From: Tenebrio molitor
Lineage: Eukaryota > Arthropoda > Insecta > Coleoptera > Tenebrionidae
Assembly: GCF_963966145.1 (NCBI RefSeq)
Contig: NC_091049.1
Span: 17,546,001-17,610,000, forward strand
Length of the DNA stretch: 64,000 bases
Direction: 5' to 3'
Positions 1 through 12,837 of the stretch are shown one piece after another. The translations under genes and the position numbers were made by a program. How positions within the stretch are numbered: position 1 is the first letter of the stretch; each line of letters opens with the position of its first letter. The notes beneath the pieces were generated by a model. The model ran no database searches. It was not told the origin of the DNA and saw nothing but the letters and a program-made list of their open reading frames with translations.

Positions 1-743
1 ATTGGAATAATTGGTAGAACTGGCGCTGGAAAGACTTCTTTGATTTCGGTTCTGTTCCGCCTGTTCCATTTTGAAGGATCTGTTGTAATAGACAACATCG
101 ACACCAAATCAATACCTCTGAGAGAGCTTAGATCGAAAATTACGGTTATCCCTCAAGACCCTCTTTTGTTTTTGGGCAGTCTACGTAAAAATTTAGATCC
201 CTTTGGCCAATACAGTGACCATCAGCTTTGGAGGGCTTTAGATGAATTTGAGCTGAAAGAAGTTGTTTCCAACTTACCTTCAGGCTTGGAGAGTATGGTT
301 TCTGAAAAAGGTTCGAATTTTAGTGTAGGACAAAGACAGTTGCTGTGTTTAGTGCGAGCAATGCTGAAAGAGAGCAAGATAATTGTCTTAGACGAGGCAA
401 CAGCAAATGTGGATTTAGAAACTGACGAATTGATTCAGTCCTCAATTAGGAAAAAGTTTCAGAACTGTACTGTTTTAACAATTGCACATCGAGTGAATAC
501 AGTAATCGATTCTGACAAAATTTTGGTAATGGATGAGGGATTGGTTGTCGAATTTGGCCAACCACATCAACTCTTACAAAATCGTGATGGATCCTTTTAT
601 AGATACGTTAAAAAGAGCGGTGTGCAAGCAATGGCTGACTTGACAAAGACAGTCGAAAATGTGAGTGGTTTATTTCAGTTATAGTGGCTTTGTTTGAATT
701 TTTCTCATTTCAGTCAGAAGATGATCATGTCAGTATGATGTAA
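1..743 (+). CDS. ABCC (MRP4-like) transporter copy A, 3' end only
   Basis: Partial gene entering from the left edge. The open frame from base 1 encodes the second nucleotide-binding domain of an ABCC exporter. It has Walker A GRTGAGKTS at bases 13-39, an ABCC-type degenerate signature (NFSVGQRQL), Walker B IIVLDEATANVD and the H-loop IAHR. The ATPase domain faces the cytosol and powers export of organic anions or conjugates (family knowledge; substrate unknown). The frame runs to a stop at 684. A GTGAGT donor at 661 and an acceptor ending at 713 suggest a 53-bp intron and a last exon 714-743 ending SEDDHVSMM, as in copy C. No lesion is visible in this part. Very similar to copies B and C at the nucleotide level, so a recent tandem duplicate. 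Confidence 0.9.
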
Positions 744-848
744 AATATTAAAAGAATTTAATTTTAAACTTTAGTGTTTTCAATAATCAGATTTGTTTAG
801 TTTTTATATTCTAACAATAAGATATCATTGTTTGTCGTTATAGTTTGC

Positions 849-854
849 AATAAA
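849..854 (+). terminator. Polyadenylation signal of ABCC copy A
   Basis: AATAAA sits about 105 bases after the spliced stop codon. The surrounding sequence (CAATAAAAACTGAAAGAAT) is conserved at the equivalent place after copy C (23661), and a variant follows copy B (9139), which supports a functional 3' end. Confidence 0.6.
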
Positions 855-1989
855 AACTGAAAGAATTCACCAGAAATTATTTTTAATTGGTCTCGTAGGT
901 ACAGGGTTATTCTAAATGATTGTAGTCGAAGTAGGCCATGCCCATGTTATTACGTTTTTGCCGCTTTCATGTGAACTGTCAGTTGTATCGCTTGGATTTC
1001 CAGAATTATTTTACAATTATGTTAATCACAGTCATTTTGTAAGCAGGTCATTACAGATAAAGGTGGGCCCATAACAAAACAATTATATTTGCTTAATTAA
1101 TCCGTGTCATTCTTGGTGGAAATGAGTGGAAAGTAATTATAAAGTAAAGTATCATTAATCACTAGACAACTACGCATGACTGCATGTATCATGCAGATAC
1201 ATGTGTGTGGACTGCGTCACGATGCACGTGATGTATTTGATAGCATGACAGTTAGTTGCTAACAGTAACCCCAAACGTCAGAATCATGAGAACGTAGGAT
1301 TTTTCGGTCTACGCCCAGGCCGCTATAGACTCTCTCACTATCTAGCAGGTCGTGGTTTGTACAATAAACAACTCGTAAACAACATATCCATAGCGATTCG
1401 TGACCAACGTAGTTAAATAACAAAAAACATTTTGAATAACACTCTTGCGAAAAGTTTTAGCGCCGGTAGTATAAAGCCATGTCAAGTTCGTTGTTAAAGT
1501 TAGCATAATATAGGGCGATCGGATTGGGGGATATTTAACATTGGATTTGAATCAGCCAATCAAATGGGCGGATTTCAGACTTGACGCCTTGTTAGCTGAC
1601 ACGATGTTAACTAAGTTTTGTACAACCGGGCCTTTTAAAGTATCTCGAGTGTCTATGCTCGACTACGTCTCGTTGCACAACGAAAACTTCGAACTATAAA
1701 CCTAGGATTTCGCACGTGAATTATTAATAATAACTATTACTAGAGAAAGTTATTGTCTCAACATTCGTTTGCCACTGAATAAAAGGATATACTCTTGAGC
1801 AGATTTATAGTCAGACACCAACTATTCAGTGTTTCTAATTGTAGAAGTATAGAATAAATTCACCTAAAGCTTTTTCTGTTAAAAGTTACTTTGGAACAGA
1901 AATCATGATGAAAATACCGAGATATTAATAAGTATATTGAATGTAGTATGTTTGATATCCTTATGTAATAAAAAAAATAAATATAAAGT
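855..1989. other. Intergenic stretch between ABCC copies A and B
   Basis: No open frame of note, no clear repeat structure and no RNA gene visible. AT-rich with ordinary insect intergenic character. The start of homology with the flank of copy C is near 1990. Confidence 0.5.
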
Positions 1990-2457
1990 TTTTTTGTATC
2001 CTACTGTTCGCTGTTGGTAGACAGTTTAACAACGCAAAAATTTAAATGTTACATACTTATCTTTAAAATGAAGATAATAAAAAAAACGCACCACACTCAG
2101 TTGTCAATTTGTTATTGCACCGTGAGATCATTTACATTTATAAAAAAGTAGACTATGACTTTTAAATTAGATTGCCAACACTGTTGACAACTTGCCTTGA
2201 ATTGTGACGCTTCAAAATTCAATGCTAAATATGAAACGGCGACAGTACAACAAATTTTGTACTGAATTTTGAAGCATCACTTTGACAATTCAAATCAAGT
2301 TGTCAATAGTGTTGTCAATCTAATTTAAAAGTCATAGCCTACTTTAATTATAAATTTAAATGATCTCGCGGTAGTAAAAACAAAACCACTCGGCTAGAAA
2401 TGTTTAGTATAAGTTCGTAGCTTAAATCGAAGCATTATACATCTTGTTAATTTGAAT
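1990..2457 (+). promoter_or_regulatory. Duplicated 5' flank of ABCC copy B containing a palindromic element
   Basis: Bases from about 1990 to the start codon match 12430-12837 plus 19253-19370 upstream of copy C, so the promoter region was duplicated with the gene. Within it, 2120-2371 is a foldback: the left arm around GAGATCATTTAC and CTATGACTTTTAAATTAG reappears inverted near 2371, with arms of roughly 105 bp and several mismatches. It resembles a MITE present before the gene duplication. Any promoter function is inference. Confidence 0.6.
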
Positions 2458-5400
2458 ATGGAAAATACAGATATAACAAAATTATCGAGAGAAAGATTGA
2501 AACCTCATCCAAAAAAGAAAGCATGTTTCCTGTCGGATTTATTTTTTTGGTAAGACTTGCCATTTTTGTTTTAATAATACAACGACTGTTTCAGTTGGGA
2601 ACTACCACTAATCGTAAAAGGATGGAGAAAAGAGCTCACGGAAGATGATCTTTATAAAACCCTAGAAAATCACAAATCCAGCACCTTGGGTGATAAATTA
2701 GAGAGTCTTTGGTCAGAAGAAGAAAATTTAAGCAAAAATCTATCTTTAGCAAAAGCTCTTACAAAACTCTTCGGTTTAGAACTTGTCTTTTATGGACTTA
2801 GCTATTTTTCAATCCAGCTGGCCATAACGTAAGATTACTTTCCTTGGTGTTTCAACGACTTACTTCAAAATTGTAGATTGTTACTTCCTCTTTACATTAA
2901 AAGATTACTAGATTACTATACTCCCAATCAAACAGAAGTGACTCAACAGCATGCTTACATTTTTGAAAAAATTTCAGAAAATTATTAAAGTTTGTGCTTT
3001 AGAGCACGATATTTTACTATTTCCTTATGGGGATCAAGGCTGTTTATAGAAATGCTGATATTTATCTTTTGGACGATCCTTTATCAGCTGTTGATGCTAA
3101 CGTTGCCGAACAAATATTTGACAAATGTATTGTAGAGCATTTAAGAAACAAGTGTGTAGTGCTGGTTACTCATCAGATCAAGTACCTTCGAAATGTGGCC
3201 AGAATTTATCTTCTGGTAACAGGAACTATTGCTGATACAGGAACTGTGATGAACGCGGTATTTATACATTTTATTTTATTACCATCGCGGAAATTATTCA
3301 CCTTAAATTCAACAAATTCAAATTTGTCTCAACGACCTCCAAGTTGTTTCTGTGCAATTTATGCATTCCATTTATTTCCATTTTTAAATACACACATGTC
3401 TTGCAAATGTCAGAATGTTGAGAAAAACAGAGCCGTTCCCACGAAGGGTTTCCTGGAATTTCAGACCGTTGCAAATCGCAAAATTAACTTCTTTTCTTTC
3501 AAAAGGCCATGTGGTATTTCTCTAAGTTATCAGGGTGGCGAGACGCCCACCATACTCGACCAGTCGACCAAGCAAAGCATTCATTTGCATACGAAAAGAT
3601 AAATAATTTAATTGTTGTTTAAAATTGGATGAAAATAGAGATGTAACGATAAATGAAGTCATACATCCGTTTAGAAAGGAGTCGCCGTGTATTTTGAGTG
3701 ACAAAAACAAAATTTAACTAGAATTAACAACGTTGATAATGATCCAATTGATCTGGGGTTGTCGTAAATCATGTTTCATTTAAATTTCACATAAGATGTT
3801 ACATTAAATAGGAAGTTTTGTTCGGGGTTGTTAAATTCATATAGTAAAATTTGTTAATTAGTTTAAATCCTTGTAGATCGGTCGATTTGTTTAAAATATT
3901 CACAAATGAATTGGTCCACTAGAATTTGGTGTCTGCGATTTAGATTTTAAACACAGCGTCGCCAGCCAAGGGTGGTCCGTTTAGTAAGGTGGCGAGAGAC
4001 GCGTTACAGATCGAGGCTTTTAAGTAAGATATCGGATTACACTTGCACGTGTGGTCAGTCGTGGGCTCGTGGGAAAAATTTAGCGAAATTAATAAATTCT
4101 TGTTTAAACAAAGTCAAGTTACAAACCCACTATTTTAGAAAGACGCGCTGTATTTTTCTGAACATTTTGATATCCAATTTAACCCTAATTTAAGCTGGTG
4201 TAATCGTAATTCTGATGTACAAACCAATTTTCCTTATTTAATTATTGTAAGCAAATCTTGCACCGTACGATTACTGCCCATTTACTAACATAGTTTTACA
4301 AGGGAAGTAGGTGGAAATTTCTGTAGGAAAAACGTAGAAAATCGTGAAAATGTAAAAATAGTACCGCTGTAGTACTGGGGGCGACATCTAACAGAGGGTA
4401 GTACTACGAAATTTACAGTTTTCTTACGTCTTTCTTCCATATGCTTTCCGTAAATTTAAACAAACAAAATTTGTTGTTACATTCATTAACCATCTTCAGT
4501 TCAACAATTAGTTGCAGACAGAACAACAACCAATTTTGGAGTTTAATTTCTGTTTCAGCGTAATTGGGGTTGATTCGCTATCGTTACTATGTTGTATTAT
4601 ATTGTCCAATGGACAAACAAATTGTATGTTTAATAATGTTGATATTGCGAATCGAAAAACCACCCTAACTAGGAAATAATAATATTTTTAAGCGAGTTAA
4701 ACGAGGTTTGATCGAATGCCAATGCGTCGTAAGAATCAAATTTGCATAATTCCACACATATGGAAAATGAGTAACAAGGGAAGGGGGGTAGGCGAGTTAG
4801 CGTCCCCTATTTAAAGTTTTGGCACATTTGTCTTGGGGAATTCGGTTTTTGACTGTCTTTCTAGCTAGTCGATATCCGTGTGTCTACCTTTGCGATTTTG
4901 TTTAAATTTTCCAAATTTAAACAAATTGTTTTATTAAATCACTTTAACTTCGTTAAGAGTGCCCAGTGCTAATAAATAAGTTAGTGCCAGTTCAAACAAC
5001 AGGTGCCGACGATCAACCAGGGTGTTAAACTTTCTAGGTAAGCCCGAGAAAGGGTTATATTATTTTGATTAATTAACTTTATGTCAAAATTTACTTGTTT
5101 TTCGTTGGACTTATTTATTTCATTCACCCTGGAATATTTAATTTCAATTTATTCAATAATTTGAGGTAATCAAAATCCAAATTTAAAGTAATTTTCCAAG
5201 TTTCGAGGTATTTGAAGTAAATGTTTAAAGCTAGAGGTAGCCAGCAACAAATGATTCTATTTCCGATGGAAAGGGGCCGCAACATTTTGGTTGTCGGATT
5301 ACTTAAATTACAAATTTAACTTATCCGATCCTTTTATTCGACATTTTTTATATTAAATTCTTTACTCTAAATTTGAGTGTAACCACCAGTCAGGGATTTT

Positions 5401-8400
5401 GAAACTTAACAGTCAATTACTAAGTTATAACTAAATCGTTCCTGAATTTTCTCAACTGGTGCCCTCAAATCAGATCGAAATTTCTAGTTATAAACTTTAG
5501 GGAGATAGAATAATTGGTTGCATATTCAATATAGGGTAGAGTAGGGCTATTTCTCTCCCGCGTCGTGTTTAGGCGACCAAGCAAAATTATTGTTTTGCAC
5601 CAATTGCACCTGAAATTATAGGCGCGTTTGTCGGCCATCAACGATGAGGAGAGTCGTGGTTCCCGGGGACCCTCTTCTCCAACTTTACTAGGTCTAAGAC
5701 ACGGTGTCAGGTCGTAGTTTCCGGCCGTGGACAGAATGGGCGTCGTAATTCCCGCTCCAACGACATGTACTATGTATGTGTGGGCTACCACGAGGACAAA
5801 CGAGACAAAATAACCATCCCGGTTACCTGTAATAAACTGGTGTCGCGTACGACAAAGTTCTGTACAAGTCTTTGTCGAAGCTCGTGGACGAAAATTTGTG
5901 AGAGAAATGACGCCTACAGTCATGCAGATTAATTTGCGAGGACTTGTGTACCCGGGTTTTGTGCGGAAGTTGTGATTGGTGTTTTAAGCACCGGACTTTT
6001 ACCGGAAGCGGTATTTCGGCAGTAGGGCGTAATAGTTAAATGCGATGCACTTATCAAATGCCGCGAGCATGTTACCTTCCGACTCTGGTACAAGTCTAAC
6101 TTAGTAAACGCGATATTAAATGTTGCTTGGGTGATATAAGTTCGAACAAGTTACCTGAAGGTTAGGGTAGATTTGCCGTACGTAAATAGGGTTGCATAAA
6201 AATGGGGGTTACAGCAAGATCAAACTTTTTCAAATCTAAATTGGATAACATAAAATATAATCAGGTGAAGACTGACGACTCAATCATCTGTTTAAATTCA
6301 TGATCACAATTACCAAGAAAGTCTCTTACGAATTTGATTACAAACATAACCTCAACAATAATTTTAGCACAGGGCAAAATTTGATCAAACCCGCAGAACT
6401 CATCCATTTTTGTAAACAAGGCTTCGAAATATTTTGTAATAAAATAATTGTGGGGAAACTTGTGTTTAAATCTCTTCCTCCATACGTTTTGACACTACTT
6501 TGTCTCCGAATTTGTGTTACGACTACTGAGTATTGCCTAATAGGCCTTAAGATAAAACATCATCATCGCTATAAAGGTGACTAGCGACGAAAAATAAACA
6601 CAACGTAGGTAAGTGAAATTAATAAGTGTAAAGGGTTACTAGACGAACCAAATAGATTAGTATATCAAATTGAGAGTTTAAAAGATAGATTAACAGTTAA
6701 AAATGCAAAAATTTACGACATCCTCACGATCAAAATGGACGGTCTCACTACAGAACATATGGAAACTTGGTGGGTTCAAAGAAGTATTTCACAGAAAACA
6801 ATGGCCAAACGTTAGCTGAGACTGTAGACAGTACAGTTTTAAAAGATTACAATTTGCCGCCCGAGACAAAATAACATCGAAGTTCAGGAACCACCGTCAA
6901 AAAAATCTATGGAGCTTATTGTTCAGCCTCTGGTCACTGGTTATTCACCTGCCTAGTGGTCCTCCTATTTACTTTAGCTCAGTTGTGGGGAAGTTGTCTA
7001 GATGGTTTTGTGACATTTTGGGTTAATTTAGAACAAGAAGCTGCATATTTGACGGATGAGCTTTCAGAAGTTTTCACTACATATAACTGTCTATACATCT
7101 ATGCTGGGCTTTTAATCTGTTTTATATTAACGAGCCACATATCTGCACTGCTCTTTTCTAAGTACTGCAGTAAAGCTTCAAACAATTTACATAATAACAT
7201 GTTAATTACGATTCTAAATACAACTATGACCTTCTTTAATCATCACTCCAGTGGTCGAATTCTTAATCGATTTTCAAAAGATATGGGAAGCATAGATGAA
7301 GCACTACCTGCAAGTTTGATGAATGGCATCATGGCATTGCTCACCATCTTGGCGACACTTGTGTTTGTTATAGTAACAAATTATTGGATGATTATACCGA
7401 CCGTTCTATTTTTGATGATTTGTGCATTCTATTTCATTATATTTCAATCTACAAGTAGTAATCTTAAAAGAACAGAAGGAATTAGTACGTTACTAAAATG
7501 TGATTTTCACTGTAGTAACTATTTTAATTTTAGCCAGAAGTTCAGTTTTTACACACATATCAGCTTCGATTCAAGGTTTATCTACAATAAGAGCTCTCAA
7601 CGCTGAAAAAATCTTAACACAAGAATTTGACAATCATCAAGATCTTCACACTTCCGCTTTCCACTTGTACATATCAACGGTCTCAACATTTGGATTTTGG
7701 ACAGAACTTATGTGTGTTTTATTCAATGGTTTAGTAATTTTCGGTTTCTTTTTTATTAAATCTGGTAGGTTCACAAAAGTTTATGAAAAACATATTTCTT
7801 GTTATTTTTAGAAACGCAAGTGGGATCTGTTGGTCTAGCTATATCTTTGTCAAATTCGTTATTAATAGTAATGCAATATGCCATGAAAACATGGACTGAA
7901 CTCAATGTCCAAATGACTGCAGTTGAACGAGTGGTTGAGTACACGGAATTATCTTTGGAGCCAAATGATGGGATTGACACCCCTCCGCAATCGTGGCCAA
8001 CATCAGGAGATATATCATTTCATTCAGTTTCTCTCCGATATTCTTCAAATGATGTACCTGTCTTAATGAACGTCTCATTTAACATTAAGTCTAAAGAAAA
8101 AACTGGAATAATTGGTAGAACCGGCGCTGGAAAGTCTTCTTTGATTTCGGTTCTTTTCCGCCTATTTCACTTTGAGGGATCTGTTGTAATAGGCAACGTC
8201 GACACCAAATCAATACCTCTGACAGAGCTTAGATCGAAAATTACAGTTATCCCTCAAGACCCTCTTTTGTTTTTAGGCAGTTTACGTAAAAATTTAGATC
8301 CCTTTGGCCAATACCCTGACCACCAGCTATGGACTGCTTTGGATGTGTTTCAGCTGAAACAAGTTGTTTCCAACTTACCTTTAGGCTTGGACAGTATGGT

Positions 8401-8968
8401 TTCCGAAAGAGGTTCGAATTTTAGTGTAGGACAAAGACAGTTGCTGTGTTTAGTGCGAGCAATTCTGAGAGAGAGCAAGATAATTGTGTTAGACGAAGCA
8501 ACAGCAAATGTAGATTTAAAAACTGACGAATTGATTGAGTCCTCAATTAGGAATAGGTTTAAGAACTGCACCGTTTTAACAATTGCACACCGACTGAATA
8601 CAGTTATTGATTCTGACAAAATCTTGGTAATGGATAAAGGAATGGTTGTCGAATTTGGTCATCCACATCAGCTATTACAAAATCATGAAGGATTCTTTTA
8701 TAGATACGTTAAAAAGGGCGGTGTGCAAGTAACTAGTGACTGACTTGACAAAGACAGTCGAAAATATGAGTGGTTTTTTATTTTAATAGTGTCTTTTTTT
8801 TACTTTAAAATAACGAATGTTTTATATTAATAACATAATTACATTTGTTTTATAATACAAAAATTTCCGATAATATTGCGGAATCTGGAAAAGTGCCCCG
8901 AATGCTTGCAGCGTTTCTCTTTGTTTGATTTTCAGTCAGAAAATGATGATGTCAGTAAGATGTAAAAT
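2458..8968 (+). pseudogene. ABCC (MRP4-like) transporter copy B, disrupted
   Basis: Same exon plan as copy C: exon 1 2458-2549, exon 2 2595-2828, exon 3 from 2877. Near 2970 the sequence jumps from TMD1 to the middle of NBD1, losing most of TMD1 and Walker A. Near 3037 about 64 bp holding the LSGGQ signature is missing. A 3.5-kb block (3245-6752) then splits the gene. The reading resumes at about 6753 with a stop (CGTTAGCTG where C has CGTTTGCTG) and a shifted T run, followed by an open TMD2 and NBD2 (exons to 7484, 7534-7764, from 7812) with Walker A GRTGAGKSS. Near 8732 a 4-base insertion shifts the tail to a stop at 8743, and the donor of the last intron is AT instead of GT. It cannot encode a full transporter. 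Confidence 0.92.
3245..6752. mobile_element. Unclassified 3.5-kb insertion in ABCC copy B
   Basis: Comparison with copy C (around 21460) shows that this block interrupts otherwise alignable coding sequence. It is bracketed by GAAC (3241-3244 and 6753-6756). The block starts TGTGATG and ends CACTACA, which suggests an LTR-type integration with a 4-bp duplication, but I found no internal direct repeat of the ends. There is an AATAAA at 4973 and a TGGTGCC-type primer-like motif at 5458. Short frames inside (for example 5465-5923 minus) resemble nothing I know. Identity unresolved. Confidence 0.55.
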
Positions 8969-10235
8969 AATGATGGGATTTAATTTTAGAATTCAACGTT
9001 TCCCAAAATTATTTTTTTGTTGATATAATAGGAGTAACGATTAGTGGAAAATGCCACGTTCGTCGAAGAAGAGATGCTGACATGCATAGGTACTACTAAT
9101 ATCATCACAATTATTATTTGTTGTTACCTATACTTTGTAATAAAAACTGAAATCATTCATGCAAAACTGTTTGAGATTTTTCTTTTATTAATTTATTTTG
9201 GAAGTTACAACTAAGTATGTTTAATTTGACACAAGTTTATTCTAACGATAAGACAACGTACAAAAAATTGTAGTAGTCAACAACACCTTAACTTTTTCCT
9301 ATACAACATTATCTATTAAAACAATGTGACCGCGTAGCCGTAGAATTCAAATTTTATACAGTAGAGTTGGTTCAAATCCAAACCAAACAGAAGTTGTACT
9401 CCAACACTCTTACCGTCCGTGAAAAGGACATTCTACGAGGGCAAATTTTTATGTAATTTACCTAGCAAATGAAAATGAATTTTCATTTGGCTCTCAAACA
9501 GTGGAAACAGAGTTTACTCAGTTTAGTTCAGCATAATAAAAAAGCAAATTGAAAAAAATGTCACTAAGAAAAGTTGTCCATTTAACCTAGCTGTGCATCT
9601 CAGAAAAGTTTGTTACCTTAAACACCAAACACCCTGTACAACATTTTATATAATTCCTTTTTCATTTTTATTTCACACTGTCAGGTAGATGTTCGATTGC
9701 ATTATCAATTTGAGTCTGGTAAGTAAGTTATAACTTATAAGTTATAACAATATCAGAGCCAGGAAGCGTAGCTAAGCAAAACCTACTGGACTGTTTTATC
9801 TTAATAATTTAAATATATTGAAAAATAAAAAAATTCAAAAAAATTCAATGTAAAAAACAACAGCAAAGGCGGGTGCCATAGGAAAAAAAGTGATGCAATT
9901 TTCAGAATATAATGTGATTTTTTAATTTTTGAAATAAAATTATGACAGAATAGATTTCCTGTATGAAATAAAATACATTACGATACACTTCCGGTGGTAC
10001 TTGCAACGTAAATTACTATGGTCATTCTTATAAGTAATTCTTACGTAATTACGTCAATTCTGTAAAATTTTATCTGACTTTTATCATTAGGCGACAATTA
10101 GGAAATAAGTGACATTTAATAACATCAAAAAGCTACGTTACTTTTCACAATTATCATTTATGCAACAAGTTAAATCAAGAAAAAGAAGTATATATTTGAA
10201 TCCATATGCATAAAGAGATGCTTGCCCTTATGAGC
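8969..10235. other. Intergenic stretch after ABCC copy B
   Basis: Contains the degraded 3' flank of copy B with AATAAA at 9139-9144. The rest is AT-rich with no gene or strong repeat that I can support. Confidence 0.45.
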
Positions 10236-10480
10236 AGATACTGAAACGTTTCGACTTCCTTGACTTTTCCTCGATGAAACTTTCCTCCCTCATTTGGTGT
10301 ATTGTTGGTTGCCTCATTCTCTCGAATGTAATTTTTGCAGAAAATATGAAACAAAAATAATGAGAAAGAAATATTTATGGATCCTACGTTGTATTTTATT
10401 TTTCATTTTTTTAATTAGGTTTTAACGAGAGGCTGTACCTACGGAAGGTTTTTCAAAAAATGGAATTAAAACGATCGAGT
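10236..10480. repeat. Interspersed repeat, unfilled copy
   Basis: About 240 bp beginning near GAAACGTTTCGACTTCC and running through GATCCTACGTTG to TTTTTCAAAAA. It matches 30306-30745, where the same sequence is split at GATCCTA/CGTTG by a 210-bp MITE. This copy is the empty site. The repeat family itself is unknown to me. Confidence 0.65.
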
Positions 10481-10495
10481 GTGGTTGCGTTTGGT

Positions 10496-11085
10496 CACCC
10501 GATTCCGTTTCATATTTTACATTTTTACGAATGGGGTTGCAGCGGGATTCCTATTGATAATAATTTAATGACAACTTTGTCTTCAAAACAATTAGGACCT
10601 TTTAAAAAGGTTCAGAAAGACCAGCATAGTCTGTAACACAATTTCCAATAGAACATAACCTTAAAATCGATATCATGTAAAGATACTTTTGAGGAACACG
10701 AATTCCCCAAAAGTACCTTTGCGGGAATTGAAGAATGATTCGGAATCCGGCTTTTTTATTCGTTTGTGATTGGGATAATTTCATGGAATTTTGAATATTT
10801 TTTAATCACCAATCAAGTAAAATCGGTTATAAAAATATTTCGCCAAATACAAGCGGGGTCACCCGATTCCGGTTCATATTTTACATTGTTACGAATGGGG
10901 TTGCAGCGGGATTCCTGTGGATAGCAATTTAATGTCAGCTTTGTCTCCAAAATAATTAGATCTTTTTAAAAAGGCTCAGAAAGGCCAGCATAGTCAGTAA
11001 CATAATTTCCAATAGAATATAACCTTAAAATTGATATCACGTAGGGGTACTTTTGAAGAACACGAATTCCCCAAAACTATCTTTT
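10496..11085. repeat. Direct repeat of about 225 bp, two copies
   Basis: 10499-10723 and 10862-11085 are diverged direct copies. Both begin CCCGATTCCG, both contain ACGAATGGGGTTGCAGCG, and both end near AACACGAATTCCCCAAAA. The spacing is about 360 bp. No coding potential was recognised, and the short minus-strand frames here are probably spurious. Confidence 0.7.
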
Positions 11086-12429
11086 TTTAAAGTGAATTCA
11101 CAAAGAGGAATATTTTTTTATAAAGTTGGCCGAAATGTAATGCGGTATAGGCAGAGAATTGCCTGACGTATATTTAATTAATTCAGAGGCTAATTAATAC
11201 TGCTGATTTTTTTCTTGAAGTTCAGACTGCATAAGCTAGGCAACTATTTTCGCTTTAACTTAAGTTCTTCGAAAGTCACAATAGAGAATAAAAAGTTCTG
11301 AAATTTTAGGCAACCAATTTTGCTGCGAAAGTCCTCGAAAGTCCTGAAGGTTCCCCAAAATTCCTTCAAACGTCTAGCTTTGCTGCAAACCAAAAAAAAC
11401 ACCCCATAAGTATCTTTGCATACTTTTTTTTGCAAAAATTGTCTTTTCTTTACTTTTCTTTATAAAAATGACTTCTTCAGGTAAAAATTAGATGAATTTT
11501 AGTGAAATCCTCACCTTCGTACGACAACGAATAAAAAAGCTCCCGCAAAGTCCCTTTCCACATATATACAGGCTGATTCACGTAGCCCGTTCATTAGAAA
11601 CTTTCTGACTTCCCCAAATCATATTAAGTAATATGAAAATTGGTAGTTGACTATAATGGACTACTCCAAGTTCAAATGAAATACAGGGTGTCCCAAAAAT
11701 GGCGTACTAACTACTTACTACCGTATCGAGGATGTTTAAATGTACACGAAAAAAATATGGAAAAAAATTTTCAGACAAAAAAATAAATTTTTATTATTAT
11801 TATTATTAACGGTAATACAATGTAAACAAAGATGTACTCGTACAACATTACCATGCAATGTTACCGTAGTGGATTTAAAATATTTTTTTTGATTTCCAAA
11901 GCTTCTAAATTCTCTATTATGCAGGATTAGATATCGGTAGTGAGTAATCTTGTACTTTGTGATAATATGTACGATTAGAAGTAGGTGTCATGATAATTTA
12001 ATAAATATATTTTTCTGGCGTTTACGGTAGTCTCTTCTACACCGTAGTGCACCGTTAGTAAAATGGTGGCACTTCCGGAAATGCCGGAAATCGACGCCAT
12101 CTTTATTTTTTTAAATGGAAAGGCCTCATGTTATTGCCCGTTATTGGGGCTTGTAAGAGAAAAGCTTTTCTTAAAAATTCAATTCGAAATATTTTTTTGA
12201 CTGGATATTTATAATTATTTTTCATTTTGATTATTAAAGAGTGTCACATTATTTTCCATTTAAATCTTCTTTTTTTATTATTGTGTCGAAAACTCGGAGT
12301 CCTTGTTCCGGCAACTGAGCAAGGCTCCTTTATTTAGTTGCCTAGCGCCCACCACGAATCCACCCTTTGAGCTCCAGAACAAAAAACTGAGCCCGAAGAA
12401 GTGACTGTCCCATTGAGGGTCACACGTTT
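11086..12429. other. Intergenic stretch with transposon-end fragments
   Basis: No gene seen. TACAGGCTGATTCACG near 11570 and TACAGGGTGTCCCAAAAATG near 11685 look like single ends of Tc1/mariner-type elements. A short ATT microsatellite lies near 11790. Confidence 0.4.
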
Positions 12430-12837
12430 TTTAATATTCTACTGTTCGCTGTTGGTAGATAATGTAGTTTAACAAGGCAAAAATTTAAATGTTACTCCCA
12501 CATTCTTATCTTTAAAATGCAGATAACAAAAAAACGCACTACACTCAGTTGTCAATATGTTATAGCACCGTGAGATCATTTACAGTTATGAATAAAATAG
12601 GTTATGACTTCGAAATTAGATTGGCAACACTGTTAACAACTTGATTTGAACCGGCAGTGACGATGACGCTTCAAATTCAATATAAAATATGAAACGGCGA
12701 GTTAACAGTTGTATCGAACACCCGGAATGAATACACCTGTTAACTCGCCGTTTCATATTTTGTATATTTGTATATTTGATAATTCAAGTCAAGGTGTCAA
12801 AATAGTGTTGTCAATCTAATTTAAAAGTCATAGCCTA
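12430..12837 (+). promoter_or_regulatory. Upstream half of the 5' flank of ABCC copy C
   Basis: Homologous to 1990-2340 upstream of copy B. It contains the palindromic element and an extra perfect-looking hairpin (about 12686-12761) with arms around ATGAAACGGCGAGTTAACAG and a loop of about 28 bases. The flank is cut at 12837 by the BEL insertion and resumes at 19248. Confidence 0.6.
12833..12837 (+). repeat. Target-site duplication of BEL element, left
   Basis: GCCTA, repeated at 19248-19252. The uninterrupted copy-B flank has a single GCCTA in CATAGCCTACTTT near 2336, which confirms a 5-bp duplication. Confidence 0.9.

Noticed and set aside
3027..3602. 191-aa frame read as a separate gene
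   Set aside because: Its first half is NBD1 of ABCC copy B and the rest runs into the 3.5-kb insertion; an artefact of the disruption.
5465..5923. 152-aa minus-strand frame in the 3.5-kb insertion
   Set aside because: No recognisable domain, no supporting splice or promoter signal. Kept only as part of the unclassified insertion.
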